From NCBI GenBank assembly GCA_022592435.1, contig JABYQS010000146.1, forward strand, positions 1 through 64,000: a DNA stretch of 64,000 nucleotides, read 5' to 3'. Made by a program: the position numbers and the translations under genes. Each line of letters begins with the position of its first letter. Position 1 is the first letter of the stretch. This document shows, one piece after another, positions 45,922-56,830 of the stretch. Below the pieces are notes generated by a model, which worked only from the letters and a program-made list of their open reading frames with translations, made no database searches and had not been told where the DNA came from. This DNA is from Cerioporus squamosus (lineage: Eukaryota; Basidiomycota; Agaricomycetes; Polyporales; Polyporaceae).

Positions 45922-47437
45922 TGCGATAGCCGAATGGAAACCTCGATGCTGGTATCCATATCCGGTTAGTTCCACCATCGCTGCAGCCTAATGACGCTAC
46001 CTCTGACCTCCGAAGCAAGCCCTTATTGCATACGAGCACATCGTCACATTCGGACAAGAGGTCGACATGTACTGGCGGCAGAAGTTCAAGATCTCGACAG
46101 TCGTCTTCCTCGCAAACCGATATCTCGCTCTGATATATTTCACTATTCTGGAGCAAATACCTCTGCTACCGTCGTTGATTGTATGTGGTTCCATGTGATC
46201 TCAACTGAATGCCATGGTTGATCATGCATTCCAGAGGTATACATGAGATTTCTGGAAGAGATACGTATGCACTCATCCTCGGAGCATTCATCCAGTTGCA
46301 GCGCGACGTACTATTCAGCCAGCCTTGCAAATGCATTAATCTATCTCCCCTGGGCTGGTACGTCACAAATTATATCTGATATCCAAACTCTGACATCTCT
46401 CTTAGTCTTCTCAGCGCTGCGGGGTTATGCGCTCAGCCAGAACCGCTACCTGGGGATCATCATATTCATTCTCTCCTCCGTCCCTTTTGGGGCTGAGTGC
46501 TACGTGAGTTCAAGCAGCACTCGCACGCGACGGAGAATGATAAACCCCCAAACCAGGGCTCGTATCAAGGCGTCACCATATACGTCGACCCCGCAGATGG
46601 GTGTGTGGTTAACCTCGCTGGCTCTGATACCTACGTCCGCTAGTGAGTCTCTCAATATAGTACATATGGCGAGGATATCTCTCATGGTTCCACTGGATAG
46701 TTGTCGGTGATCTCTCCATCATCGGAAGCACACGACTATGACTCAACTTCAGTCTCGATTATAGCGAACTTAATCACTCGCGTGCCCATGGTGGCAGCCG
46801 ACCTCATAGTGGTCGCCGTCACCTGGTCAGCAACGTACAAAGCCACCCGGGAAGCTCGCGTGTTAGGCAAACAGCCCTCCATCACCAAGATCCTCTTCCG
46901 GGATGGTGCGTATTCATACTAACAAGTCATCCGAGTCCGGAATTCTAACGTCGGGCATAGGCAATGCATACTTCATGTCCGACTTCACTCACTCAGTAGT
47001 AGGATCGAGCGGCTGACGCGTAAGCCACAGAATACTCACCTTGCTCAACATCCTACACCTGATCTTTAGCCTCATCTCCGTAAGTCCCATCATGGCACTT
47101 CCAGCGCTCGCCGGCTGACTTTCGACGTAGATCGGGTCGACCAACCTGTCGGTTCACGAGAGCATTCTGATATTGTGGATACCAGCGTAAGAGATATTCC
47201 GGGCAGCGCAGGAATACGGAGACTCACTTCGGCGGCGGCTGCAGGTTCACTACCATCCTTGTCTCTCGATTCATGCTCAACCTCCAAGCCGTCACTCACA
47301 ACCGAGCACACGAACAGTCGCTCACCTCGTTCGGATCCGTGCAGTTCAACCACATCGTCGGGTCTCTTGGGGCGTCCCTCCCCGCGCCGGGAGAGGGATA
47401 CCAGGATGACGCGCACGACGAGAATACAGGCAACTAG
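45922..47437 (+). CDS. DUF6533-type seven-helix membrane protein (start uncertain)
   Basis: Exons read by eye include 45922-45965 (METSMLVSIS), 46020-46180 (YEHIVTFGQEVDMYWRQKFK then NRYLALIYFTILEQ), a short exon ending YLPWA at about 46,357, 46406-46503 (FSALRGYALSQNRYLG then IIFILSSVPFGAECY), 46753-46905 (VPMVAADLIVVAVTWSATYK..) and a last exon 47245-47437 (TTILVSRFMLNLQAV.., stop TAG). The middle exons between 46,504 and 46,750 and around 47,050-47,190 (LLNILHLIFSLIS) are less certain. The pattern of hydrophobic helices, the N-terminal YEHIVTF..W segment and the C-terminal ILVSRFMLNLQ signature are those of basidiomycete DUF6533 proteins. They are integral membrane proteins of unknown, possibly receptor-like function. 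A first exon at 45,572 is possible. Confidence 0.7.
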
Positions 47438-47902
47438 ATTGATGACTAGTGTTCGAGCAGAGTTCGAAGAGGGCACGAGAGTGTCGCGCCGCCGCCGTAA
47501 CGCGGAGGGACATTGGGGATGGACACCGCGAACTGGGAGGGCATAGAAGTGCATCACGTCCTATGGTATGGTCGAGTAAATGGCGCGGGCGGAACGTCGT
47601 GATTTTGTAGAACGGCACAGACAGATTCTACGACTTGCGGAGGAAGCATACCAGATTGTCGTGCTGTTTTCGCGTCTCGTTCGTAGAGGTCCAGGAGAGG
47701 GGCATCCGAGTTGAAATGTAGCGAGTTCTTCCCGCATCGAATAGATAGAGTTCAGATAGTCCAAAAATCTGGGAGTACAACCTAGATCGTCCAGGGCAGC
47801 ACGAGTCAGCACCGCATACGACAGGGAGGAGCCCACCAGTGACGTACCAAAAGCAAGCAAAGGCAAAACCGTCCCGCATCCATCCTGCGCCCAGACTCGC
47901 AG
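47438..47902. other. short region between convergent genes
   Basis: No gene seen. The DUF6533 gene (+) and the alkyltransferase-like gene (-) end here tail to tail. Confidence 0.5.
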
Positions 47903-48499
47903 CTAATCCTCTCCCTCCTCGGCATCTCCTTCACCAGCACCCTCCTCTCCCTCCAGATCCACTCCAATATCAACGCTCCCAACCGCCGGGAACCAGCCAT
48001 ACTGCCTCAAGTCAACCTTAAAGTCGCCCGCCCGAGTCGTCGTGACTTCCACGCCCTCCGCCACGAGCGCATCGCGCTGCCTCGCCGCCCCGTCCGTCCC
48101 TGGGCCGCGCGAGGAGATGGACCCGCTTGAGGCGAGCACGCGGTGCCACGGTACGGGGGGCGTCGCATTGGGAGAGACGAACTTGAGCGCTGTGAAGTTC
48201 CTATGTCACGGGATCCTCAAAGACTCAGAAGATATGCATACCTTGCCCGACGTGCCTCGAGTACGCCGGCATGCCTAACAGCTTCGCTATATGTCCTGCC
48301 GACGCGCATCGTCAGCTTGGTACGTGATGTCGATGGCGAAATCGCCCTATCGGATAGTACCGACCATAGGAAGTGACCCGCTGAGGCGGTACTTGCCTCA
48401 CAACATTATACACCTATTGTGCTCTCGTCATTCGATGCACATGTTGAACCTGGACAGGGTACGTACCGCTGCATGAAATTGGTCTCCGTCTAGAGGCAT
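47903..48499 (-). CDS. atl1: alkyltransferase-like protein (Atl1 family)
   Basis: Exons 48499-48467, 48413-48365, 48295-48242 and 48189-47903 total 423 nt and give 140 aa. The sequence follows the DNA-binding domain of O6-methylguanine methyltransferase: VYNVVRQVPPQRVTSYGHIA, MPAYSRHVGQAL, then PWHRVLASSGSISSRG (59-74) and LVAEGVEV. The active-site PCHRV of true methyltransferases is PWHRV. This is the hallmark of Atl1 proteins, which bind and flag O6-alkylguanine for nucleotide excision repair without transferring the alkyl group. The C-terminus adds an acidic tail (EGEEGAGEGDAEEGED). Nuclear role inferred. All junctions are in frame. A 22-bp palindrome sits 64 bp upstream of the ATG. Confidence 0.9.
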
Positions 48500-48562
48500 G
48501 ACGGTCGTCCGCAAGCCGCGCGGCTGCGGAGCCGCAGGGCGTGACGTTGAGTTAGGCAAATA

Positions 48563-48584
48563 GACGCGTGACGTCACGCGTCTG
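48563..48584. promoter_or_regulatory. 22-bp perfect palindrome: MCB-CRE-MCB
   Basis: AGACGCGTGACGTCACGCGT followed by CT is a perfect palindrome. Its centre is the CRE/ATF site TGACGTCA (48570-48577), and each side carries the MluI cell-cycle box ACGCGT (48565-48570, 48577-48582), overlapping the CRE by one base. It lies 64 bp upstream of the atl1 start, so it is probably its promoter element; a further TGACGT half-site is at 48,543. CRE sites bind bZIP stress factors and ACGCGT binds MBF in yeasts; the combination here is inferred to act on DNA-repair expression. Confidence 0.6.
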
Positions 48585-48702
48585 GCGCCCTCGGATAGTC
48601 GCAGCGCAGCGTCCAGCCTGCCAGAAAGGCCGCACCAGGGACAAGAGACGCGTCATAGAGGTAGTGTCAAAGCTGTATAATTCCCGGAGCGCGTAGGTAG
48701 AG

Positions 48703-51598
48703 TCACCAGCTGTCGGTCAGTCGTACGAAGTAGTTCATCTCACGCTCAAGCCTCGCCCCGTCCTCCATCCGCTTCCCCAGCGACCTCGGGAACCAGCAGC
48801 GCCGGAAGCTCATCCTTATCTCGCTCCTGCACAACGCGTGGCACAGCCGGCTCTGCGCACCAACAGTATCCCGTGTCAGCTCCGCACAACAATGTATAGA
48901 TGAACGCGATTCACCAAACAGCACGTCCCTCTCCTCAAAGCGCACCTCGACCGCCCGATACCCCACGCCCGCGATCCACGGCAACGCACTAAGCTCCATG
49001 CACCCGAAGCCCTTCTCGTCCCACTTCACACCGACGTCTCCCTCAGCGCCGAGCTCGAGGTGCGCGGCCGGGGGCGCGAGCGTATGTGGGGGGCGCCAGG
49101 TCTTCGTGTCTTGCGACTCGCTCCGGGTCGGCGGTGCCGTCTGCTTGTTCTCTTTCTTAGTCTTCTTCTTGGCAGCGGTCTTCTTCGGGGCGGCCTTGTC
49201 CTGTCTCTTTCTCGTGCTCTGGACCGTCGTGGTGTCCACTAGCTCCGAGTCCGGCACGCCCCAGCTGATGACGGGGACGAGGACGTCGGCCGGAGCCTCC
49301 GTGGCTGCCTTCTTGCGTGGCGACCTCTTCGTCTTACCTGAAGTCGCCGTGTTCTCCTTCGCAACAGCAGCTACCGCAACGTCTGGAGCAGGCTCGACCT
49401 TGACAGCCTCCGCGATAGCTTTCGCCGCGGTCTTCCCGGTCTTGCCTCCCCGCTTTTTGGGCTCTCGGGGAGGTACTGGAGAGGAAGGCCGCACGTTAGT
49501 CTTAGGGCAGAGAAGAATACGACATCACACGCACCGCTCTGCACCGAGACTTCGACGCACTCCGTCTTGACCGCGCTCACCCTCGCCTGCTGAGCATCCT
49601 TCGCCTTCGCGCCGCGCTTGGTGCGTGTCTTCGGCTTCTCCACCTGCGCCTTCTGAACCGCGGCCTCCTCCGCTTGCGCCTTCCGCTTCCTCGCAACAAC
49701 GACCATGAGCGGCTCTGCGACAAGCGCATGCATCAGCACCACAGCCAGCACACATGTCCACGGCTCACCATCGTCTTCGTCGTCACCCAGCACGAACGTC
49801 GTTCCTGCCATTTGTGCCACTGCCACGGCCAGCTCGATCTGCTCGCGCTTGATCTCCACAGAGCTATGCGCCGCGGCCGATGTAGTCTCCTCCAATTGAG
49901 CCTGTAAACGGACGGATCAGCAACAGGAGAGACCGATTTCGACACGAACATACTGACCTCGCCATGATCAGGCCTCAAAGGCCGCGGCTGCGGCGTCCCC
50001 GGCCGACTTCCCGACCCCGGACCATCAGGGCAGGGAGGCGTGCGCGAACGGGGCGGTATGTCCGCTGGCGGCTCGAAGCGGCTCGGATCCTGTACAGCAT
50101 CGTCGACACGAACCTCGTCCGTCGGTCGGTGAGGTCGAGGTTCGGGAGTGCTAGGGCGACTACCAGGTCTGTCAGGGCACGGTGGCGTGCGAGAGGGGCG
50201 CGGAACATCCTGCGGGGGCTGCATCAGAGTGGTCGGGAGGGCGTCGTGCTTGGAGAACGAGAGGCGGCTCGTGGGGGGGCGTGAGGGCACAGGAGAGACT
50301 ATCTTGGGCGACGAGACTGGAAACGGAGAGGTAGGCGGAGAAGACGACAGCTGCATGCGCTCGTCTTCGGAGGGAGATGAGGAGCGACGAGAAGGACTCG
50401 AGAAGAAGGACGGCGAAAAGAACGAGCTCTCCATCTTGACCTGTACTTGCGGGCTCGGTGTGCGCGGAGGGGGCAGATCTGAAGCAGGAGCAACCGGCAG
50501 AAATAGAGGTAGAGTTGGCATGGCGCGCTTGGTATGGCTGATCTTACGTCTCTTCGGCGGAAGCATGGGTGTCGTGTCGACAGGATGATCGGATGCGTCT
50601 TGCTCCGGAGGGTCGTCAGAAGCACCAGAACGCATGGCAGAGGTCGATATAGCAGGCCAGGAGTCAGGATCAGTCGGCGAGAGCTCAGAGTAGGCCAACG
50701 TCGCTAGTGCAGGAAGAACAGCGGCTGTCTTGTTACCGGAGAGCATCAGCTTGCGCTTGAAGCGTGGAGGGAGAGCTGGAGAAGGGCCTAGAGCCCTTGG
50801 AGACGGTGTTGGCTGGGTATATGCGCCGTCTTCGGGTTGCTTCTGTGCTTGAGGGTGGGTATATGCGTTGTCGATGCCATCCAGAAGTCCGTCCGAGAAG
50901 CGTACTTGACGAGGTCGACGGGCGATGATAGTAGACAGCGCTGAGTCACGAAGAGCAGACTTCAAGGTTGGAGTGCGAGCCGATGAAGTGTTCCCTGTAG
51001 AGTGTCCGAGTACAGGCGTCGGGCGAGAAGACGAAGGAGAAGCACTCTGGGCACAGGTCGGACAATCAGGGTGGGGATGCGCATCGTGAGCCCGAGTATG
51101 GCGGACTGGGTGGTGGGTGGCGGTCGCTGCTGTCGAAGACTTTGCAGCCACCAAACGTTGTGTGATCGCCGTAGAATGAGGATTCTTCCCAGTCTTGGCT
51201 CTTTTCTTTGGGGGCGAGGCGAGGGTAGGAGATGCTGCGCGTTCGCGCTTGACACGGATATCGACGACAGCGGACTCACGTTCAGGCCCCGAAGTCTTCA
51301 CAGCAGCGTGCGCAGTAACCCTCCCCTTCCCCCCTGCGTTTTTCTCCTTCTTGCCGCGCCCGGTACGTCGTTGGAGCCAGTCGTCGACGAGAGCGGGGTC
51401 GACGTCGTGAGCGGTCGCCCAGTTATGACAGAACGAGACTGAAGGCTTCAGAATTGTCTTGCCTACAAGGTTGTTCAACTCTGCGCGGTGTGTCCTGGAG
51501 AATGCCTGAAAGGTCCGTGCTGAGAGATCCTGGATGTCGGGCTTGACATCTTCCTCGTGCACGTCGCCGAGCACGGCAGCGCGAGTCCTCCTTGCCAT
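48703..51598 (-). CDS. homeodomain-like nuclear protein, full copy
   Basis: Exons 51598-49958, 49901-49535 and 49475-48703 are in frame and encode 926 aa. Residues about 27-84 resemble a three-helix homeodomain: FQAFSRTHRAELNNLV, SFCHNWATAHD, then DPALVDDWLQRRTGRGKK. The recognition helix keeps V-x-x-W-x-Q-x-R, but the position of the invariant Asn51 is Arg. The rest is long, Pro/Ser-rich and disordered, with basic nuclear-localisation-like runs (PPKKRAKTGK, PPKRRKI), an Ala/Lys-rich C-terminal part (KKTAAKKKTKKENK) and a conserved-looking end (MEDGARLEREMNYFVRLTDS). Probably a nuclear DNA-binding protein; target unknown. A possible extra intron near 48,920 would shift the frame and is not used. 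Its first 1.64 kb recur at 59.6-61.3 kb. Confidence 0.65.
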
Positions 51599-54337
51599 GT
51601 CGAAGTCCGCCCTAGTGTACTAGCCATGAACAGACAGATCGGGGATAGAGAAAGTCGGAGTAAGCTACTCACCACTAGCTTGTGGTGACGGTGGGATGAC
51701 GGTCGCAGAGTAATTCCAGCAAGCGCCTGAGAGTCGTCACGCCCGAGGGCAACAGCCGAGGCACGACAGGACGCGCCTGGTAGCAGTTGCTCACACGCGT
51801 TCGCCCTCTCCTCTCTCCTCTCCTCTCACTGCTCGCACTCGCCTTGCTCCACTCTCCTTGCCTCGTTCTCGCCGGCCGGCCGACTGCCCTCTGTCCACAC
51901 GTCGCCCGTCTCTCTTGGACGCCGCCGCTCTCGCGAGGTCTCGCTTCAACCGTGCGCGCACAGGACACACGCTCGCCTCTAGCCGCTTCCGCAACTCGCT
52001 GGGAGGAAGGGTAGATTTTCGGGAGACGGTGGACACGGCAGCGACTCGCTCGCGTATGCATACAAGGTTCGTACATTATATCCTGCTCTTCTCCCTGCCG
52101 TACCTCCCATTTCCCGTCCTGTACCCGTCCTTCACCGCATCAGTTACACTGCAGACGTCTGCGCGAGCTCGTCCAGCATTGCAGCATGTCGTACCGTACT
52201 CGTAATGCATGTCTTGTTTGCATCTTCTTCCGCCCTGCTCGATGTTCTGTCAGGAATGCATCAAGCCAGAGTATCAATGTCATTCTTACCACTATCGTGC
52301 GCGTCGTGCGCGTTCTCCTCCTGGGTATGCTGGGGATAAGGCCTTAAGGTGTCGTCTCTACGTCCGATATCTTGTGTTCCCTACTGACAATCGCCGTTAG
52401 CGTCAGCAACGATGAGCCTCGGAGTCTGGCCGACCACTCACCGTGAGCTTAAGATCCTCTACAGACGTCGCGCCTGGCAACTCAAGCTGAACGCCCGGCA
52501 TGGATGCCAGGAAACCCCGCGTGCCGCTCACCTGGCTGTCCCCGGGCCTACGTCCGCTCGACGTACACATCTGGACAGTGTGTCGGCTTCCGTGCTGCGA
52601 ATGGTGCGTCGCTGCGTGTAGAACTGTGAGTACAAACACGCCGGCTCCACGACCAGCAATACTTACCGCGCAAGGACGACTATCGCCTGCCCAGCGTATC
52701 CAGGTCGCTCGAAGCTGTCGAGTCTCTGGAGAATGATCGTGAGTGCAAGCGTTGCAGCGACATAGAGCCGACTCACCGCAGGACAAAAGTCCACTACAGG
52801 ACTCGGAGCCTGTCACATTGCGTACAGCGACGACGACGGAGAGCACGGTAAGCGACGCGAGGACGACCTGGGGCTGCAAATAACCCCTGCTAACGAACAC
52901 TATCAGCTCAGCGTTCGACATCACAACGAGGAGCACGCACCTTGCATACACATGTGCAACCGTCCGGCGGCGCGTAACCAGCACGAGACGGCCGTACCTG
53001 CAGCGCGGAACGATCAGCACGACGACAAGGACCAGCAACACGAGAACAGCTCACCGGATCGTCCACGACGGAGCACAGCGACGGCGACGGCGACTGGAGA
53101 CAGATCAAGGCGGGCATGGTGAGCAGCGTACACGAACTCGAGCGAACAGCGAGCTAACGGTCTCACCTCCCAGCATTTGTACGCCTCTCCCCGCGCACGG
53201 ACCGCCTGCATCCAAACAAAACAAACCCCCTCCCGCCCGCACGTCGCATCCCCCATCCCTGCGTAGCAAGTAGCGGGTACCGAGCACCGAGGCCCAAGCC
53301 CATCCTGCGCCCGCATCTCGTCTCGCCTCGCTTGCACCGGCAGCCGGCATCACCTTCACGGTGACAGTGACACTGCACTGGGTTCTAACCCCCGCCCGCC
53401 GCTTCGGACACTCGGACACTCGTCTCCGAGCCGTGCAATTAGACGTCGGATGACAGCGAGGGGCTCCTGGCTCCGCTCTGCACTCTGTGCTCTGCGCGCC
53501 GATCGGACTGGCGACTGGATGCGGCTGCCGCTCACGCACACGGCGACATACCGAGCACGAACACGTCTCGCTGGTCGTCTGACATCGCCAGGAATCGACT
53601 CGGACTCTCGGGGCTGGGCGGAGTGTCGAGGCGCGAGGACCCGGCTGGTGTGGCTTGGAAGTCGGGTAGGGACTCGGTCGCGGCGACAGGCAGCAGAGCC
53701 CGAGCCCGAGCAGCAAGCTTGGCATTGAGACGCGGCGGGGTGAGATGCGGCGGGGTGAGATGCGACCGCAGACTTACCCGGCACTCGGGAGGAGCACGCA
53801 GCGGAGACGCAGAAACGCATGCTCGGGCCGCCGAGGGAGCGGGAACGGCCGGGCGGCACGTCTGGACTCGGCGCGGTGTAAGTCTTGCGATGCCCCGGAA
53901 GACGAGTGCAGCCCACCGAGCGCGGCGGCGAGGACGTCTTGCCCGTTGTCTGGCACTCGGCCGACTCAGGATTGAACTACCGGGGCAGGCGGGAGCACTG
54001 GGACCTCGACGCAGGCGACAGTCTGCAGCGCATGAGTCTGTTCTCGACGACGAGCTCAGAGTGGAGCCTGACTCGGACATGGAGACCGCATTGCAAGCGC
54101 GTGCTCGGACTCGGAGAGAGCGCACACTGCAACCTCGAACAAGCTCGGACGAATACGGGGATCGAGGGAACGGTAGTAGCGGGTGCGGCACGTCTGCAAC
54201 CTGCTGGACGCGGCCGAGTCTTGCATCACCGCGGAAGTCGGTACCAGTCATGCGACGAGCAGCTTGCCGTGGTCGCTACAGTCTGAGTCGACGATGGCAG
54301 CCAGTTCGCCCGTCAACGGTTCGCAGCAGGCTGTACA
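49963..54337 (+). repeat. segmental duplication, copy A
   Basis: It is matched by 59630-64000 at a constant offset of 9,667 bp. Only scattered single differences were seen up to about 53,830 (for example at 51,453, 53,242 and three in the first 60 bp). The left border lies in the homeodomain-like gene, six bases before the end of its first exon. The right border is beyond the window in copy B. Confidence 0.95.
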
Positions 54338-54340
54338 ACC
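51599..54340. other. unassigned part of the duplicated block
   Basis: Upstream of the homeodomain-like gene lie a TCTCC-rich stretch (51,800-51,850) and GC-rich open frames on both strands. A minus-strand frame at 53,041-52,800 has hydrophobic segments (VVVLIVPRCRYGRLVLV, VVLASLTVLSVVVAV) and several possible donors and acceptors, so an intron-rich membrane protein is conceivable; I could not build one. A 16-bp direct repeat (GCGGCGGGGTGAGAT) is at about 53,731-53,762. Confidence 0.35.
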
Positions 54341-56052
54341 GGCACATTCGGTACAGACAGAGAGCAGGACGAAACCCCGCCGTGCGCCTGCTTCATCGTC
54401 CGAAGCGTACTCGATCGATCGCCTGCCGTGGGCCGTATTGAGGCAGCGAGCTGCCGCCTCCGTGCATTGTGAGTTGCAGCCCTCTCGTTCATGCAACACA
54501 CAGCACTCAGCTAACGTCGCTGGCCGCTCTCTAGCTCCCAGGACACTGAGGACGCACTGGAGACGGACAGGACACGCGCCATGTAGTACGGCAGAGCGCG
54601 GATTCCGACTCGGATTTGCGACACTCGCCACGGCGGACTCTCGTTCCCACATATCCGAGTCCCGACGCATTGGACCGAGGGCGATGAGGCAAGCCTGAGG
54701 TCGCAGCATGACGCGTCCTCGGCGCGGCTCGTCGTGTCTGCGGTCACACCGGCACCGAGACGCAGACGGAGACCACGAGTGCCTCTCACCGTTCGTCGCA
54801 TGCCGCGGTATCGATTGTCTTCGTTTAGGGCCGAGAAGCTCCCGCCTTTGCTCCATCTCCCGCTGCCGGGATCGTTGTGGCGCAGGGGTTACGATCTTGA
54901 GTAACGCTCCACTCTGCTCATGTACTAGTACGTCCGCTTGTACTGTATCGTCTGAGTCTTGACGAACTCTGTAGTTTCCAATACATTGACTTGTTGAAAG
55001 CTCCTGCAGGAGAAGCACTGGCCAGTTGGACGTCGTTCAGGTGGGACGCACGGCGGCCTGCATCGCTTGACGGTTATCGGTTGGCTTCTTTGCGACCCCC
55101 GGGCCCGCAGACTCGGACTCGGGTGTGGTTGAGCGAGGCGATGGTTCCGTTCACGTTTGAGTGCACCGAGCATCGGGAGCAGCTCGAATGTTCCCTCCGT
55201 AAGCCGGTTTCCGCTCGGACAAGGCTGCACTTCGTCATGTCGTTACCTTGCAGGATAGCGACATAGACAAGTGTGCACTCACACTGGGAGGTGAGTCCCT
55301 GGATGTGCGAGTACACGGCGCAATCGTCTTCGCTCGTCCATCCCAGTCACGCCGCACATTCAGACATGGTACTGTGTCTTCCTCGCACTGGGGGCGAGGC
55401 TCGGACCCCCGAGAGCAGGATGAAATGCAGCGGAACGCGTGCGAAGTTGATGTTGGATCTTGGCGAGTCTTCTCTCGGTTCTGTTGTTCCAGGACGTCTC
55501 TGGGTGTCCGCGGTGGTGCACGCTCCCGACAGTGTGCAGCAGATCGGAGAAGTCGACGATCAGGCACTGTTCCAGTGCACTTTGGATGTCGCATACACAT
55601 GGGCTCGATCCGCCTCTCTCCATTTGCGATTGACTGAACAGAATTCAAGTGTGCCAGTGTTGAGCTCGATACAGAGTGCTTCGGAATGCGGACTTGACTG
55701 ACACGACTTGCAGGACGCGCTGCAACGCATGCCCGGCGCTGCAGCCAAGCCTCGGAGCTGCCAAGGTCTTCGCATGGGAAAGGCGCATAGTAATTGCGTT
55801 GTCGAGCGAACCCGTTTGCAGTCCAAAGTCCAATTACTTAACTCGTTCCGGGCCCATGGACATGGTAGCGAATGATTGCTCTGCTTAACGCAGTGTCGTC
55901 ATGTCCAAACCCATGTTTGCAGTTCTGCAATATTCTGCATTATGAAGACTTGGTCTTCACCTGTTCTGAGAATGTGATTGGCTATATAAATGCCATGCTT
56001 ACTGTCGACCTGAACCCCACGGGCCACCGCTGCACTCTCACGAGTTTCCATC
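54341..56052. other. region without a supportable gene
   Basis: Long GC-rich frames overlap on both strands, with no signal of one being coding. A plus-strand stretch near 55,260-55,350 (DKCALTLGGESLDVRVHGA) reads protein-like but has no start or partners. Confidence 0.4.
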
Positions 56053-56830
56053 ATGTACATTTGCAGACATGGCCATCATGCTGACCGCTCTCACCGCATC
56101 TCCCGCTGCTCGACCCACGCTGAGCTTCTCCGCGGGCCACTCACAGTCAAGCCCCAGAAGTCTGAGTATGCAACAGCATGTGGCGAAGAGCTGGGATACC
56201 TTCGAGCGCTGTTCAATGCCATGCTCGGTGAGTTGTTATGTCATTTCCGCCGGTTGTTTAATTCCTGATAGAAGGACAGCTCGCGAGACAGGAGATCCAA
56301 ATGCCAAGATGGCCTGGACTGCTCGGAGCTTCCAGCGGCGGGTCTTCCTCCGCTTCGGCATGAAGGCCGTCGGCTGGCCACCGGAGATCGTCTTCCGCAA
56401 CCCGAAGTACTTCAGCATGGAGGACGTCCGGCGGCTCACTGAGCTCTGCCTCTCCGGAGAGCTCTACTTCACAGCAGCCTCCGAAGATGAGCGTGCTGCT
56501 GCTGAGCGCGATATTGCGCATGCATGTCCTGGTGTCCTCTTTCCAGCACCGACTCCCAACGTTGGCCGTAGCGACATCGGCAGGCAGCGATCCCGGTGCG
56601 ATGCGGAGGGGAACATCGAGCCGAGGTGGTATGAGCGGAATGGTCCGAAGAGCGTGAAGTGGGTTGATGGGGAGGAGGCAGAGACCACCGGCGAGCCGAT
56701 CGCTTCTGGGCCCAGGCCGATGATGTTCAAGAACCGCACATGCTTGGTATGGCACGAGCCCGGGAGTTGGCGGGAGGCGACCGAGGACGAAGTCAGTGGT
56801 TATGTGCAATGGGCGCACTTGCTCTGCTAG
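56053..56830 (+). CDS. conserved hypothetical protein (one apparent frameshift)
   Basis: Exon 1 (56053-56227, possibly with further exons upstream) reads LTVKPQKSEYATACGEELGYL then RALFNAML. After a 44-bp intron, exon 2 (56272-56830) reads GQLARQEIQ and then, one base out of phase, AKMAWTARSFQRRVFLRFG, KAVGWPPEIVFRN, FSMEDVRRLTELC and on to VQWAHLLC. One A missing from the AAA run near 56,300 would make the protein continuous. The Trp/Phe pattern around a central GWP-x-x-I-x-F motif recurs, as I recall, in uncharacterised Agaricomycete proteins that occur in multiple copies. Function unknown. Confidence 0.55.

Noticed and set aside
48858..48919. Possible extra intron near the 3' end of the homeodomain-like gene
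   Set aside because: At 62 bp it would shift the frame; the unspliced frame runs to a natural end.
50148..51442. Plus-strand ORFs opposite the homeodomain-like gene
   Set aside because: Mirror frames of a real exon; the same ORFs recur in copy B at the fixed offset.
53623..54441. Long open frame (272 codons, +) and overlapping minus-strand frames in the duplicated block
   Set aside because: Several frames on both strands are equally open in this GC-rich stretch; Arg/Ala-rich composition, no domain, no splice logic. Most likely chance.
54248..55018. 256-codon minus-strand ORF
   Set aside because: Overlapped by open frames on the other strand, unusual Cys/Arg-rich composition, no recognisable domain or ATG context.
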